Positions 44,715 through 53,736 of a stretch of 64,000 nucleotides of DNA are shown one piece after another. Under the pieces are notes generated by a model. The model was not told the origin of the DNA and made no database searches. It saw nothing but the letters and a program-made list of their open reading frames with translations. Each line of letters opens with the position of its first letter. Within the stretch, counting starts at the first letter, position 1. The DNA is from Peptacetobacter sp900550335 (GTDB lineage: Bacteria; Bacillota; Clostridia; Peptostreptococcales; Peptostreptococcaceae): assembly GCF_047528295.1 (NCBI RefSeq), contig NZ_CP180001.1, positions 62,001 through 126,000 of the forward strand, in the 5' to 3' direction. Made by a program: the position numbers and the translations under genes.

Positions 44715-47114
44715 TTATTCAACTTCAGTTGAATCTTCTTGATTATTATCTTTTTCTAGTTGGTTGTTAATTTGAGCATCATTATTTTTACTTTTTAAAT
44801 CTTTTCCTAGTACTATATTAGATGAATCTTCTTTTGTCTTAATCATATTTTTTGCTATCATTTTTGTTTTATCATTTGTATAATTTAAAGTTAGCTTTGT
44901 GCCTTTTTCTACAGCACAATATTCAAATATTTTATAGTATTTACCTACAACATTTTCTATATTTATGCTCGCATTGATATTAGCACATCCACTAAACATT
45001 CCAGTCATATCAGTTACTTTTGATGTGTCTAAATTCTCTAAATCTATATTTTTTAATTTATCACAAGCAGCAAACATATAAGACATATCTTCTACTTTTG
45101 AGGTATTGAAGTTGCTTAAATCTAATTTTTCCAGACTTAAACATCCAGAAAACATATGATTCATATCTGTAACACTTTCTGTATCTATATCCTCTAAATC
45201 TATTTCTTTTAGATTCTTACAGTTTGTAAACATAGTCATCATATTTTCCACTTTTGATGTATCTAAGTTATCTAAATTTAATTCTGTTAATCCATAACAA
45301 TCCCCAAACATATAACTCATATTCTCAACTTTTGATGTATCTAAGTTTTTCAAATCTAATTCTTTTAAACTTTGACATTCTAAAAACATATTACTCATGT
45401 CTGTAACATTTGACGTATTTAATTTATTTAGGTCTATACTTTCTAAGTTTTTACAATATGCAAATAAAGATCTCATATTTTCAACATTTGATGTGTCTAT
45501 ATTGTCTACATTTATAGATTTTAAACTACTGCATCCATAGAATAAACTACTCATATCTACTACTTTTGATGTATCTAAATTACTTAAATCTACTTCTTCT
45601 ATATTTTTTAAATCCTTCATAAATTCATAGCTGTTCTCATTTGCATAGATTCTATCTTTTGATGATACATATATTGTATTGTCTTTTATATAAGCTACTA
45701 TGCTTCCTCTTCTTTCCTTATCTAATTTTAAATGCTCTATTTCATTTATGTTATCAGGTATTTCATTATTAAACACTATTTTATTTGCATCTGAGAATCC
45801 TTTTAATGTTCTAATTTCTTTATTGAAATTTTCACCTTCTATAAGCATATCACTTACTTTTACATCTTTTTCATTATCATTTGCTGATTGGTTATCCCCA
45901 GATTGTTGATTATCTTCTGAGCCTTTGTCTAACTCAGAGTCTTTATTTACTGTTGGTTCTTGATTACCACTAGAACCTTGTTCATCCTCTAAAATTTGTT
46001 CCCCACTTGGATTCTTTTCAATATTGGAATTCTTATTTTCGTTTTCACTTGTATTTTTATCCTTATCTTTGTCCTTTTCATTTGAATTATCCTTCTTTTC
46101 TTCTGGTTTATTTGTATCTACTACAGAATTTTCATTATTTATCTTTTCTATAATATTAGAACTCGGAACTACAAACATTATATCTAAAGGAAGCCCACCT
46201 AATTGATTTGTATTTATATTTTTTAATAGGTGAAGATTTTCCTCGCTATTTACAAGGGCTATTCCGTGATTTCTGGCAAAATACGTTCCTGATAATGCAT
46301 CTACAAGAGTCTCTCCATTACAGAATGATATTGAACTTCTATTTTTATAAAATCTCTCTAAAACCATTCTGTTCGTCTCATATCTATTTGCTCCACCTAT
46401 TCTAAATGAGTTTGTATCTTGTTGAATAGAATCTGATACTACATCCTTTCCACCTATTATTGTGTATTTTACATCTTCTTTTTCATCAATATTAGTTTCA
46501 TTAGGTTTAGTCAAAATTATAGGACTTACATCCCTTGCAGATACTGGTGCTATACTCATTGCATCAGCTTGTCCGGTGTACCCATTTACTATATACGCGT
46601 TCTTATAATTTCCAATATAATTTGCTATATTTTTAGATGTCTCTACTCTATTTTTCCCAGCAATTCTTATAACTTTTTTATCCGACAAACTTTTTTCAAA
46701 TTCTTTCGGTATTGCATTGTATCCCCCGATTAATACTACTTTTTTTGCTTTTTTTATCATCTTTTCACTAGATTCGTCAATATTTTTAGGATTTATCGGC
46801 ACTATATTTGCATTTAATTTCCCTGAAAGTGCAGCAGCAGACAATCCATCAGACATATCTCTTGAAGCGTCTACAAGTATTAGCGTATCCTTATTTTTGT
46901 AATTAGCTAAAATCTTTGCACTTGTTTCATATCTGTTCTCTCCAATAAATTTATCGTGAGAATGATGATGTTTTGAATGAATCTTAACTACTTTTAAATC
47001 ATTGTGTTTTTTGTGGTTTGTTCCTCTGATTGGCTCAGCTTCAGAAGTAAAGCTGCTCATTGATAATAACATAGCTGCTATAGCAACTGCAGTTATACTT
47101 TTGTTTAAATTCAA
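44715..47114 (-). CDS. Cell-surface protein with CWB2 wall-binding repeats and DUF285 repeats
   Basis: 799 residues starting at TTG 47114 after TAGGGGG. A signal peptide (ITAVAIAAMLLSMSSFTSEA) is followed by three CWB2-type repeats (residues ~55-320), with GENRYETSAKIL, GKNRVETSKNIA and GANRYETNRMVL plus VVLIGGYNAIPKEF, as in clostridial wall-anchored proteins that bind anionic wall polymer PSII. A linker of about 90 residues is rich in Asn/Asp/Lys/Glu/Gln. The last ~300 residues hold eight ~25-residue DUF285/BspA-type repeats of the form NxDTSKVxDMSxMFxxCxxL, ending in an acidic tail. Probably an adhesin or ligand-binding surface protein. Confidence 0.88.
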   Translation of the reverse strand: MNLNKSITAVAIAAMLLSMSSFTSEAEPIRGTNHKKHNDLKVVKIHSKHHHSHDKFIGENRYETSAKILANYKNKDTLILVDASRDMSDGLSAAALSGKLNANIVPINPKNIDESSEKMIKKAKKVVLIGGYNAIPKEFEKSLSDKKVIRIAGKNRVETSKNIANYIGNYKNAYIVNGYTGQADAMSIAPVSARDVSPIILTKPNETNIDEKEDVKYTIIGGKDVVSDSIQQDTNSFRIGGANRYETNRMVLERFYKNRSSISFCNGETLVDALSGTYFARNHGIALVNSEENLHLLKNINTNQLGGLPLDIMFVVPSSNIIEKINNENSVVDTNKPEEKKDNSNEKDKDKDKNTSENENKNSNIEKNPSGEQILEDEQGSSGNQEPTVNKDSELDKGSEDNQQSGDNQSANDNEKDVKVSDMLIEGENFNKEIRTLKGFSDANKIVFNNEIPDNINEIEHLKLDKERRGSIVAYIKDNTIYVSSKDRIYANENSYEFMKDLKNIEEVDLSNLDTSKVVDMSSLFYGCSSLKSINVDNIDTSNVENMRSLFAYCKNLESIDLNKLNTSNVTDMSNMFLECQSLKELDLKNLDTSKVENMSYMFGDCYGLTELNLDNLDTSKVENMMTMFTNCKNLKEIDLEDIDTESVTDMNHMFSGCLSLEKLDLSNFNTSKVEDMSYMFAACDKLKNIDLENLDTSKVTDMTGMFSGCANINASINIENVVGKYYKIFEYCAVEKGTKLTLNYTNDKTKMIAKNMIKTKEDSSNIVLGKDLKSKNNDAQINNQLEKDNNQEDSTEVE

Positions 47115-47344
47115 AATATTTACCCCCTAATATTTTATATTTTTGTTGAATTTTAAATTTATTTATATTAAAATACTAACAATCCTTTAAAATACCCTCA
47201 TTAAATTTATTTAAACACATTTCTTTCAAAAAATTATTATTCACTAAATTTATAACTATTTTTACAATGAATACTCTATTTTTAGTAATTATTTTTAAGA
47301 ATAATTACAATTTTAGTTTTTGAAATTATATAATAATTAAAATA

Positions 47345-47383
47345 AAAAAAGCTATCGTAAAATTTTCACGATAGCTTTTTTTA
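47345..47383 (-). terminator. Terminator of the SDR gene
   Basis: AAAAAAGCTATCGT pairs with ACGATAGCTTTTTT around AAAATTTTC. Perfect stem with runs on both sides. Confidence 0.85.
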
Positions 47384-47387
47384 TTAT

Positions 47388-48161
47388 CTATTTTCCTAAA
47401 AATCCTCCGTCAACAGGAATTATTGCTCCACTCATATAATCAGAAGCACTACTTGCTAAGAAAATCGCTACTCCCTGTAGATCCTCAGGTTTACCCCAAC
47501 GATGCATAGGAATTCTATTAGTTACCTCTTCATATTGTTTTGGGTTGTAGCTTTTCATATTTGCAGTTAAATCTGTTTCCATATACCCTGGAGCTATTGC
47601 ATTTACTTGCACTCCACGAGATGACCATTCATTTGAAAGAGCTTTTGTAAGCTGCATAACAGCACCTTTTGTTGCAGTGTATGCAGGTATAGATTCACTT
47701 CCAATAAATGATGTCAATGAAGCTATATTTATTATCTTTCCACTTCCCTGCTCTAGCATAACTCTTCCTGCAAGCTGAGATATTTTGAATAAAGAGCTTA
47801 GATTTACATTTATAATCTTGTCCCACATTTCAACAGGAAACTCCTCAGCTTTGCAACGATGCTGCATTCCTGCACAATTTACAAGTACGTCTAGTCTATT
47901 ATCTAAAAGTTCCATAACTTCATCAAATGCAGGTGATATGTTTGCTGCGTTATCTAGGTTAAGCACTACACCATGAGCTATCCCACCAGTAGAGTTTTTA
48001 AGTTTTTCAACAGATTCAAATACTTTTTCTGATGTTCCAGTTATTACAACTTCTGCACCAGCTTTTAGAAATCCCTCTGCCATTCCATAACCAAGACCTC
48101 TACTCCCACCAGTTACAAGTATTTTTTTGCCAGTTATGTCAAAAATATTAAAATTATTCAT
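47388..48161 (-). CDS. Short-chain dehydrogenase/reductase, gluconate 5-dehydrogenase/KduD-like
   Basis: 257 residues of the classical SDR family. NAD(P) motif VTGGSRGLGYGMAEGFLKAG, then NCAGMQHRC, catalytic Ser in IINIASLTSFIGSES, and the YxxxK pair in PAYTATKGAVMQL. The end AIFLASSASDYMSGAIIPVD and IAPGYMETDLTANM fit 2-deoxy-gluconate or gluconate 5-dehydrogenases. No sugar acid genes are next to it, so the substrate is inferred. The ATG at 48161 follows AGGGGGAATAGAT. Confidence 0.85.
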   Translation of the reverse strand: MNNFNIFDITGKKILVTGGSRGLGYGMAEGFLKAGAEVVITGTSEKVFESVEKLKNSTGGIAHGVVLNLDNAANISPAFDEVMELLDNRLDVLVNCAGMQHRCKAEEFPVEMWDKIINVNLSSLFKISQLAGRVMLEQGSGKIINIASLTSFIGSESIPAYTATKGAVMQLTKALSNEWSSRGVQVNAIAPGYMETDLTANMKSYNPKQYEEVTNRIPMHRWGKPEDLQGVAIFLASSASDYMSGAIIPVDGGFLGK

Positions 48162-48180
48162 ATCTATTCCCCCTATTTTT

Positions 48181-48258
48181 TTAAATATTTTTTAAGAATC
48201 TATTTAATTGTACACCTAATTGAGCAGGATTATCTATATTTATTTCATGTCCTGATTT
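48181..48258 (-). pseudogene. Remnant of an alpha/beta-hydrolase C-terminus
   Basis: The minus strand reads KSGHEINIDNPAQLGVQLNR and then FLKNI before a stop. The GHEIN(I)DNP...LN-RFL pattern is the catalytic-His end of alpha/beta hydrolases. No upstream open frame exists in the 4 bp before the next gene's stop codon, so only the 3' end survives. Confidence 0.55.
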
Positions 48259-48261
48259 TTA

Positions 48262-48639
48262 TTATTTTTCAATTGCCATCTTCGCCAATCTAGTATCTCC
48301 CCAAGGAGTATTTATCATCGCATCTCCGTCAATAATTCCCGCTCTAACAATTGTAACCACCTCATCAGAATTAGATAGCTTAACTCCATTGATTTCAACA
48401 TTTTCTGCAAACTCATCATAAGTATCATACCTATCGTCATTAAAAACAAAATATATATTTTCTTGTATTTCTTCGCTATTAGGAGTTAATACAGATCCCA
48501 TAGTATACATCTCGTCATCTAGCATAAACTCTATCAAGCAAAATGCAATTCCTTCGTCATAATCTGATTTTATAATCGAAAATACGTCCTTTAACTTTAT
48601 ATCAAGTGGTTTCTTCTCTTTTTTCTTAGACCAAAACAT
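48262..48639 (-). CDS. Hypothetical protein of 125 residues
   Basis: A basic start (MFWSKKKEKKPLDIK) and an acidic body; SIIKSDYDEGIAFCLIEFML, then YDTYDEFAENVEINGVKL and ending INTPWGDTRLAKMAIEK. No membrane segment, no Cys motif and no recognised domain. The ATG at 48639 follows GGAGG. It lies just downstream of a TfoX-like gene, 53 bp away and on the same strand. Confidence 0.6.
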   Translation of the reverse strand: MFWSKKKEKKPLDIKLKDVFSIIKSDYDEGIAFCLIEFMLDDEMYTMGSVLTPNSEEIQENIYFVFNDDRYDTYDEFAENVEINGVKLSNSDEVVTIVRAGIIDGDAMINTPWGDTRLAKMAIEK

Positions 48640-48692
48640 ATTATTTCCTCCATAAATTTATATTTATTTGTTGTTCTTAAAAATACAAATTC

Positions 48693-49013
48693 CTATTTTT
48701 TCTTCTTTTTCTTTGGAGCTGGTAATTCATCATACATTGCATTTAATAATCCTGTTAAAAACTCCTTATCATCAACCTCATCTACCAACAACATCTCTTT
48801 TACTCCTTCATAAGGTAACTCATATCTAGCTGCTGGCATATAATTAATTGCTGATTTCACTGGCTTTACAAGAAATCTATCGTCGTAAATTCCACCTACA
48901 ATTTTTCCTCTATAGTAAATGATAAACTCACCCATCATAGCTCTATATGTAATCTCTTCCAAATCCGATAATTTTTCTAAAATAAAATCTAAGTATTCTT
49001 TACTCGATGCCAT
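48693..49013 (-). CDS. TfoX/Sxy N-terminal domain protein
   Basis: 106 residues matching the free-standing TfoX_N domain: KEYLDFILEKLSDLEEITYR, AMMGEFIIYYRGKIVGGIYD and DRFLVKPVKSAINYMP. The tail is poly-lysine (PAPKKKKKK). In Proteobacteria the domain occurs in competence regulators, but stand-alone Firmicute versions have no proven role. The ATG at 49013 follows GAAAGGAAG. Confidence 0.85.
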   Translation of the reverse strand: MASSKEYLDFILEKLSDLEEITYRAMMGEFIIYYRGKIVGGIYDDRFLVKPVKSAINYMPAARYELPYEGVKEMLLVDEVDDKEFLTGLLNAMYDELPAPKKKKKK

Positions 49014-49092
49014 TATGATTTCTTCCTTTCAAATAATTTTAAATTTTAGCCTATGTATTTATTAAAAAATACCTTTATTATATTTTTATTAA

Positions 49093-49557
49093 TTATTGTT
49101 CAGTTGTAATATCCTCAACTATTGTTTCAATAGCTTTTTTAGCGAAATTCACTTTTCTTTCGCTAACTACCTCTGCTCCATCTTTTATGATGACATCAGC
49201 AACGCAGAGCTGATTTTCCTTTGTCGCTTTGTCACTTCCCATAAGAGTAAGCCATTTTACCTCCACATCTTTTTCATCTATCTCTTTATAGTATTCCACC
49301 AAATAACTCATCTTTTCAAAAAATGCTGAATTTGAACTGGCTTCTACAAAAATCTCTCCTTCTTCATTTTGACTTACCTTAATTGTTTGAGTTACTACTT
49401 CATCTTTAGATTCAACATACTCCTCATTTGGAGAAATTGTAGATTTAAATATAACTTTTTCGCCTGTATTTTCTTCTGTTTGAGAATTATTAGAAGAACA
49501 GCCTACTAAAGAAAAACATATAACAAAAAATATCAGAAGCAATTTTATTTTTTTCAT
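49093..49557 (-). CDS. Lipoprotein of unknown function
   Basis: 154 residues with a lipoprotein signal (LLLIFFVICFSLVGCSSNN, lipobox LVGC). The mature part is about 135 residues, with ESKDEVVTQTIKVSQNEEGE and the end KKAIETIVEDITTEQ, giving a likely small beta-rich extracellular domain. No known domain is recognised. The ATG at 49557 follows AAGGAG. It is in a run of small minus-strand genes with separate ribosome sites. Confidence 0.75.
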   Translation of the reverse strand: MKKIKLLLIFFVICFSLVGCSSNNSQTEENTGEKVIFKSTISPNEEYVESKDEVVTQTIKVSQNEEGEIFVEASSNSAFFEKMSYLVEYYKEIDEKDVEVKWLTLMGSDKATKENQLCVADVIIKDGAEVVSERKVNFAKKAIETIVEDITTEQ

Positions 49558-49672
49558 ATAATTTATCTCCTTATTAAAATTATATTTTTTATTTATATTT
49601 CAATTATACTATCCATGATATGCGCCAACAAGAAATTTAACAGATAATTCTTAATATTTTATTTTCAATTAA

Positions 49673-49706
49673 AAAAGTACCCGTCATAACAACGAGTACC
49701 TATATA
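49673..49706 (-). terminator. Terminator of the 60-residue gene
   Basis: GTACCCGT pairs with ACGAGTAC (one mismatch), then TTTTTT on the minus strand. Confidence 0.7.
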
Positions 49707-49889
49707 TTATCTTTTAAATACTAATATAGCTTTATCTGTTCCCACCATTGAAAAAGTCACCAACTTAAAAGTATGTTTTTTCAACATTTCTTCAGAAGCC
49801 TCTTCAATTTTTTTAGCAAGGTCTTCTAGTCCTTCTGTACTTTCAACAATTACAGTTGTATACCATTTTTTATTTAATTCACTAAACAT
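49707..49889 (-). CDS. Small protein of 60 residues
   Basis: A compact sequence with a predicted strand-helix-strand pattern: KKWYTTVIVESTEGLEDLAK, then IEEASEEMLKKHTFKLVTFS and VGTDKAILVFKR. A strong ribosome site (AGAGGGGGGAAATCTT) and its own terminator support expression. It is not recognised as a known family. Confidence 0.65.
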   Translation of the reverse strand: MFSELNKKWYTTVIVESTEGLEDLAKKIEEASEEMLKKHTFKLVTFSMVGTDKAILVFKR

Positions 49890-50028
49890 AAGATTTCCCC
49901 CCTCTTTCCAGTTTATTATTTGTTATTATTATAACACTTTGCTTTTTTATAATCTATATATTATTTAAATTTTCTGATTATATAAACATTATGTTTTATA
50001 TTCATTACATTATAAAAAGTCATCTTTT

Positions 50029-50463
50029 CTATTTTAAAGGAATGCAGAATTCACATAGCTGGGAATTAATTTTATAGTTTGAATATCTCTCAATTATTGG
50101 TTTTGAAGTATCTACTGGTAAATTAGCTGTTATATTCTGTATATTTTTCCAAAAATGCATAATATCTTCTTTTGTATGAGGAACTTCAAATATAGCATAT
50201 TCTCCATTTGCAATTTCACGAATAAGTAAATCATAATCTAACTCATCTCTAACTATGATACCAACATCATATCTTTGCATTGTTGCTGGTGTTTCTACTG
50301 GATTATCTAAAGCAATACCAACTAATACAGTATTTTCATCAAATAATCTATTCTCTTTTAAATATTCTTTAAATATTTCCATTAATTTTTTATTCTCTTT
50401 TCCATACTCTCCTATTCTACGCATGTATGCTATTTTTACATTTTCAAATTCTTCAATAATCAT
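50029..50463 (-). CDS. GyrI-like small-molecule-binding protein
   Basis: 144 residues resembling the GyrI/SbmC effector-binding fold without a DNA-binding domain: IAYMRRIGEYGKENKKLMEI near the start, then VGIALDNPVETPATMQRYDV, ELDYDLLIREIANGEYAIFE and VPHTKEDIMHFWKNI. Such stand-alone proteins can bind drugs or be hydrolases of electrophiles. The ATG at 50463 follows AAAGAGGTG. It lies next to the structured element copy 3 and the island left end. Confidence 0.78.
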   Translation of the reverse strand: MIIEEFENVKIAYMRRIGEYGKENKKLMEIFKEYLKENRLFDENTVLVGIALDNPVETPATMQRYDVGIIVRDELDYDLLIREIANGEYAIFEVPHTKEDIMHFWKNIQNITANLPVDTSKPIIERYSNYKINSQLCEFCIPLK

Positions 50464-50619
50464 TTTAACACCTCTTTATAAAATCATTATCAAGCTTGAT
50501 AAAGTAATTGTAAGTTCAATTAAAATGATTTTCAAGATATTTTTTTAATTCATAAATTTTTCTAAAATTATTTTTATTGTTTCTAATAAATAAATTTTGT
50601 AATATATTTTTACAAACTA

Positions 50620-50729
50620 AAAGGCAAGATATATAACTACTAGCTAGCGACTATTGGAGACGCCATCTGCTCGCGGATACGACAAGGCGTCGGAACCTAT
50701 GAGCAGATAGTAGTTATTATCTTGCCTTT
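50620..50729 (-). ncRNA. Structured 3' element, copy 3 (originally downstream of rlmD), with pseudoknot
   Basis: The arms 50620-50642 and 50708-50729 pair to form a long terminator stem (AAAGGCAAGATA with TATCTTGCCTTT). Inside, GACGCC (50659-50664) pairs with GGCGTC (50686-50691), and ATCTGCTC (50665-50672) in that loop pairs with GAGCAGAT (50701-50708) outside it, giving a pseudoknot. On the minus strand the inner strands CTCATAGGTTCCGACGCC and AATAGTCGCTAGC loosely match those of copies 1 and 2. It lies just past the duplicated rlmD stop codon, so before the island inserted it would have followed rlmD. Confidence 0.5.
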
Positions 50730-50736
50730 CTATTAT

Positions 50737-50776
50737 ATTAGCACTGACATGCCATATTCATTATCTTGTATAATTT
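50737..50776. repeat. attL of the rlmD island
   Basis: A 40-bp sequence identical to 57518-57557, the last 39 bp of rlmD with its stop codon. Beyond it, similarity fades but does not vanish (ACAAC..GAGGAGT..GGGAA), as expected of an imperfect copy of the rlmD end brought by the element. Confidence 0.85.
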
Positions 50777-50938
50777 AACAACCGATTCGAGATGAGGAGT
50801 CGACGGGAATTTTGAAAAATACGAATAATATCAAATTATATTAGCTTTTACTTTTATATCTTATTTTTAAATTTACTATATTGTAACAAATATACTATTT
50901 GATATAATATAATTATAAATTAGATTGGAGGGTAAAGC

Positions 50939-51589
50939 ATGAAAGTAAATAAGAAAAAAGTTTTTAAAATATCATTGGGAATTTTGGTTGTTATGATTGT
51001 TTGGATATTATTTTCAGCATTAACTTATACTGATAATTCACCATATAAAGATATAAGTTGGACGGAAGATTTATATAATGTTGAAGCAATTATTAAAGAA
51101 GATATAGGTATAAATCCAACAGAAAGTGATATGTACACAAATGGTACATTAAACGCTATAAGATATGAAGGAATTAGTTTTGAAAATGAAAGTTTCTTTA
51201 ATATGGAAAATCAAGGAGGTAATGTAGAAATACATACTCAAAAGAATACTCAAGAACCTTATGAAGAAAGAGAAACTACTGTTTATTTTAGCGAACAGTA
51301 TGAATTTGATGGTGCAATAGTAAATGATACTTGTGAAAGTGATTCGGAATATGGTATGAAAAAAATATGCACTGATTTAACCGAATTATATGGTGAACCT
51401 GTGCATATAGATGATTATTATGTTTTATTTGATTCAGGAAATGGATATATTAGAGTAGGATATGGCGAATTGACAATGCCTGAACCTAATTTCTTTATAA
51501 TTACGGTTACATATTTTAATCCTATGTTTGATTTAGATTTTTTAACAGATCCTAATTTCCAAGAAAATATAGTTGAATATTGTGTTTAA
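50939..51589 (+). CDS. Membrane-anchored hypothetical protein, island cargo
   Basis: 216 residues. A basic start and one membrane segment (ISLGILVVMIVWILFSAL) are followed by an extracytoplasmic domain rich in Asp/Glu/Tyr: KDISWTEDLYNVEAIIKEDI, then TTVYFSEQYEFDGAIVND and CTDLTELYGEPVHIDDYYV. Two cysteines in the middle could form a disulfide. No family is recognised. The ATG follows TTGGAGGG and a terminator-like AGAGAGG/CCTCTCT hairpin lies after it. It is the only gene left of the recombinase and may be accessory cargo. Confidence 0.65.
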   Translation: MKVNKKKVFKISLGILVVMIVWILFSALTYTDNSPYKDISWTEDLYNVEAIIKEDIGINPTESDMYTNGTLNAIRYEGISFENESFFNMENQGGNVEIHTQKNTQEPYEERETTVYFSEQYEFDGAIVNDTCESDSEYGMKKICTDLTELYGEPVHIDDYYVLFDSGNGYIRVGYGELTMPEPNFFIITVTYFNPMFDLDFLTDPNFQENIVEYCV

Positions 51590-52117
51590 AATTTAGAGAG
51601 GTTTATACCTCTCTTTTTTTAGTCTGTTTTTAGTCTACAACATTAGCTTTAAATACTAGATACTATAGTGCTTTATAAATTAACTTTATAGTCTATAATA
51701 TTAAGTATTTAAAGCTGATTTAATCAATTTTATTGCAGACTGAACTACAGACTAAAAGAGCCTAGAATATCCTTTAAAATATAAAAAGCAGCCTTTAACT
51801 TATTTTGTAGTGTTTGAGCGATTTATTAATAATATTATTTATTCTTTTTTACCTATTCTATTTATACATCTAGGGAAATTTGTTTTCCTACAATTTTTAA
51901 ATAAAATCTGATACATTTAAATCGATTTTAAGACTCTTTAAAAACTTCTTAATATCTTTATACCTTTAAATTATCATAATCTAATATAATAAGCTGAAAA
52001 ATTTGAGAGATAAAAATTAATCAACTAATAAAGCTTTAGCACAAAATAAACTTGCTCAAAATATGAAAATACCCCTATTAACTAATTGATAAATATTATC
52101 ATTGAGTATCTAGTTTA

Positions 52118-52228
52118 TAGTATTAAATTTAACCTTATATATTTTAGTATTAAAAGTATTGACATATAGTATTAAATCGGTTAATATCAAAGTATCAAAA
52201 TTAACGAACATCAAAAATAATACTAAAA
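52118..52228. promoter_or_regulatory. Repeated TAGTATTAAA motifs, possible resolution site
   Basis: TAGTATTAAA occurs at 52118-52127, 52145-52154 and 52167-52176, and as an inverted TAATACTA at 52218-52225, all just upstream of the serine recombinase gene. This arrangement suits a recombinase binding or res site or an autoregulatory operator. Elsewhere in 51650-52247 I see only AT-rich sequence and no gene. Confidence 0.45.
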
Positions 52229-52247
52229 TAAAAAAGAGGTAAACAAA

Positions 52248-52931
52248 ATGGCAGTTTATGGTTATGCAAGAATAAGTACTAAAAAACAATCTATAGAAAG
52301 ACAGATAAGAAATATATTAAATTATGATAATAACGCAATAATCTATCAAGAAGCATATACTGGTACTAAAGTTAGTGGCAGAAAAGAATTTAAGAAACTA
52401 TTATCTAAAGTTAAAAAAGGTGATACAATAGTATTTGATTCAGTTTCTAGAATGTCAAGAAATGCAGATGATGGAATTGAATTATATTTTGATTTATATG
52501 AAAAAGGTATAAATCTGGTTTTCTTAAAAGAAAGATATATTGATACTGAAATGTATAAACAAGAATCAAATAATAAAATAGAATTAACTGGTGAAGATGT
52601 TGACGAGATACTAAAAGGTATAAACAAATACTTCAAAACATTAGCAAAAAAACAAATCAGAATAGCATTTGAACAAGCACAGAAAGAAGTTGATGACCTA
52701 AGAGAAAGAACAAAAGAAGGAATAGAAACAGCAAGACAGCAAGGTAAACAGATAGGACAAGCTAAAGGAAAGAAGCTAGTTGTTAAGAAGTCAGCTGAAG
52801 CAAAAGAAAAGATTGTTAAGTACTCTAAAGACTTTAGAGGTACTTTATCAGATGTTGAAGTAATGAAACTTGTTGGACTATCACGCAACACATACTATAA
52901 ATATAAGAAAGAATTAAGAGAGGAACTTTAA
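52248..52931 (+). CDS. Serine recombinase, resolvase/invertase type
   Basis: 227 residues. The catalytic domain is in the first ~140 residues: YGYARISTKKQSIERQIRNI with the nucleophile Ser, GDTIVFDSVSRMSRNADDGI with the catalytic arginines, then a dimerisation helix (KKQIRIAFEQAQKEVDDLRE and TKEGIETARQQGK). The C-terminal helix-turn-helix is DVEVMKLVGLSRNTYYKYKK. Resolvases of this size act on res sites to resolve plasmid dimers or cointegrates. The ATG follows AAAGAGG. Its presence beside a Rep-like gene suggests plasmid ancestry of the island. Confidence 0.92.
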   Translation: MAVYGYARISTKKQSIERQIRNILNYDNNAIIYQEAYTGTKVSGRKEFKKLLSKVKKGDTIVFDSVSRMSRNADDGIELYFDLYEKGINLVFLKERYIDTEMYKQESNNKIELTGEDVDEILKGINKYFKTLAKKQIRIAFEQAQKEVDDLRERTKEGIETARQQGKQIGQAKGKKLVVKKSAEAKEKIVKYSKDFRGTLSDVEVMKLVGLSRNTYYKYKKELREEL

Positions 52932-53736
52932 TAGTTTCTCTTTTTTATTAGCTATCAATAATAAAACAACGCATTTAAATCGATTCTAAGAGGTTTTAAT
53001 ATACTTCAGTTTGATTTATACCTTTAAAAGTTTAGAATTGATTTAAAAGAATAAAATGATAATTTTATTGAAATATTGATACTCTAAAACACTATAAATA
53101 GTGGTATTTTAGATATTGATTATTTTAAAAATATCAAAATTATACTAATAAGAATAATATTTTTCTAAAAAGTAAAAACTTTATTTTTTAAAAACTTTTA
53201 AAGTATCAGTATTAGCTAATTCTAATAAAAATAAATGTATATTATTTATTGTATAATTCAAAACATACGTTCAATGATGAAGAATGATTATTTTTCATAT
53301 AAGTAAATATTATATATTTTTTGCTTGTTTATATTACAAAATGTAAGTTTTTTATAAAACATTAGTACAATTTAGATACTTTTTTAGTACATAAATACGA
53401 ACAATAAACGTGTAGACTTTTTTGTCTACCTACTATAGCACGAATAATATAAGTATAGGGGGTATATTCATAAAAACTTTATAAAATAAATAAACATAAA
53501 CTATTAAGTTAGTCAATAAATACATCAAGAAAATATTGAAATATAAGTAGTTATAAATAAAATACAATTACAAAACACTTAAAAATACAACTTTAAAATA
53601 TTAATTTTTTAAATCAGGTATCAACAAAATAGTGTTGAAAACTTAAAAAATGTATTATATAATTAAATTACAGAAAGATAAAAATATAAAATAATCTTTT
53701 GAAAAAACACGAATATTAAAAAAGAGGTGATAACAA
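52932..53736. other. Noncoding AT-rich region with hairpins, possible origin
   Basis: About 800 bp without a gene between the recombinase and the Rep-like gene. It contains CTAAAA..ATAGT..TTTTAG (53083-53112) and a perfect GTAGAC/GTCTAC hairpin with a T6 loop (53412-53429), followed by TAGGGGGTA. Placement before a Rep-like gene and high AT content are compatible with a replication origin, but no defined origin motif was recognised. Confidence 0.4.
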
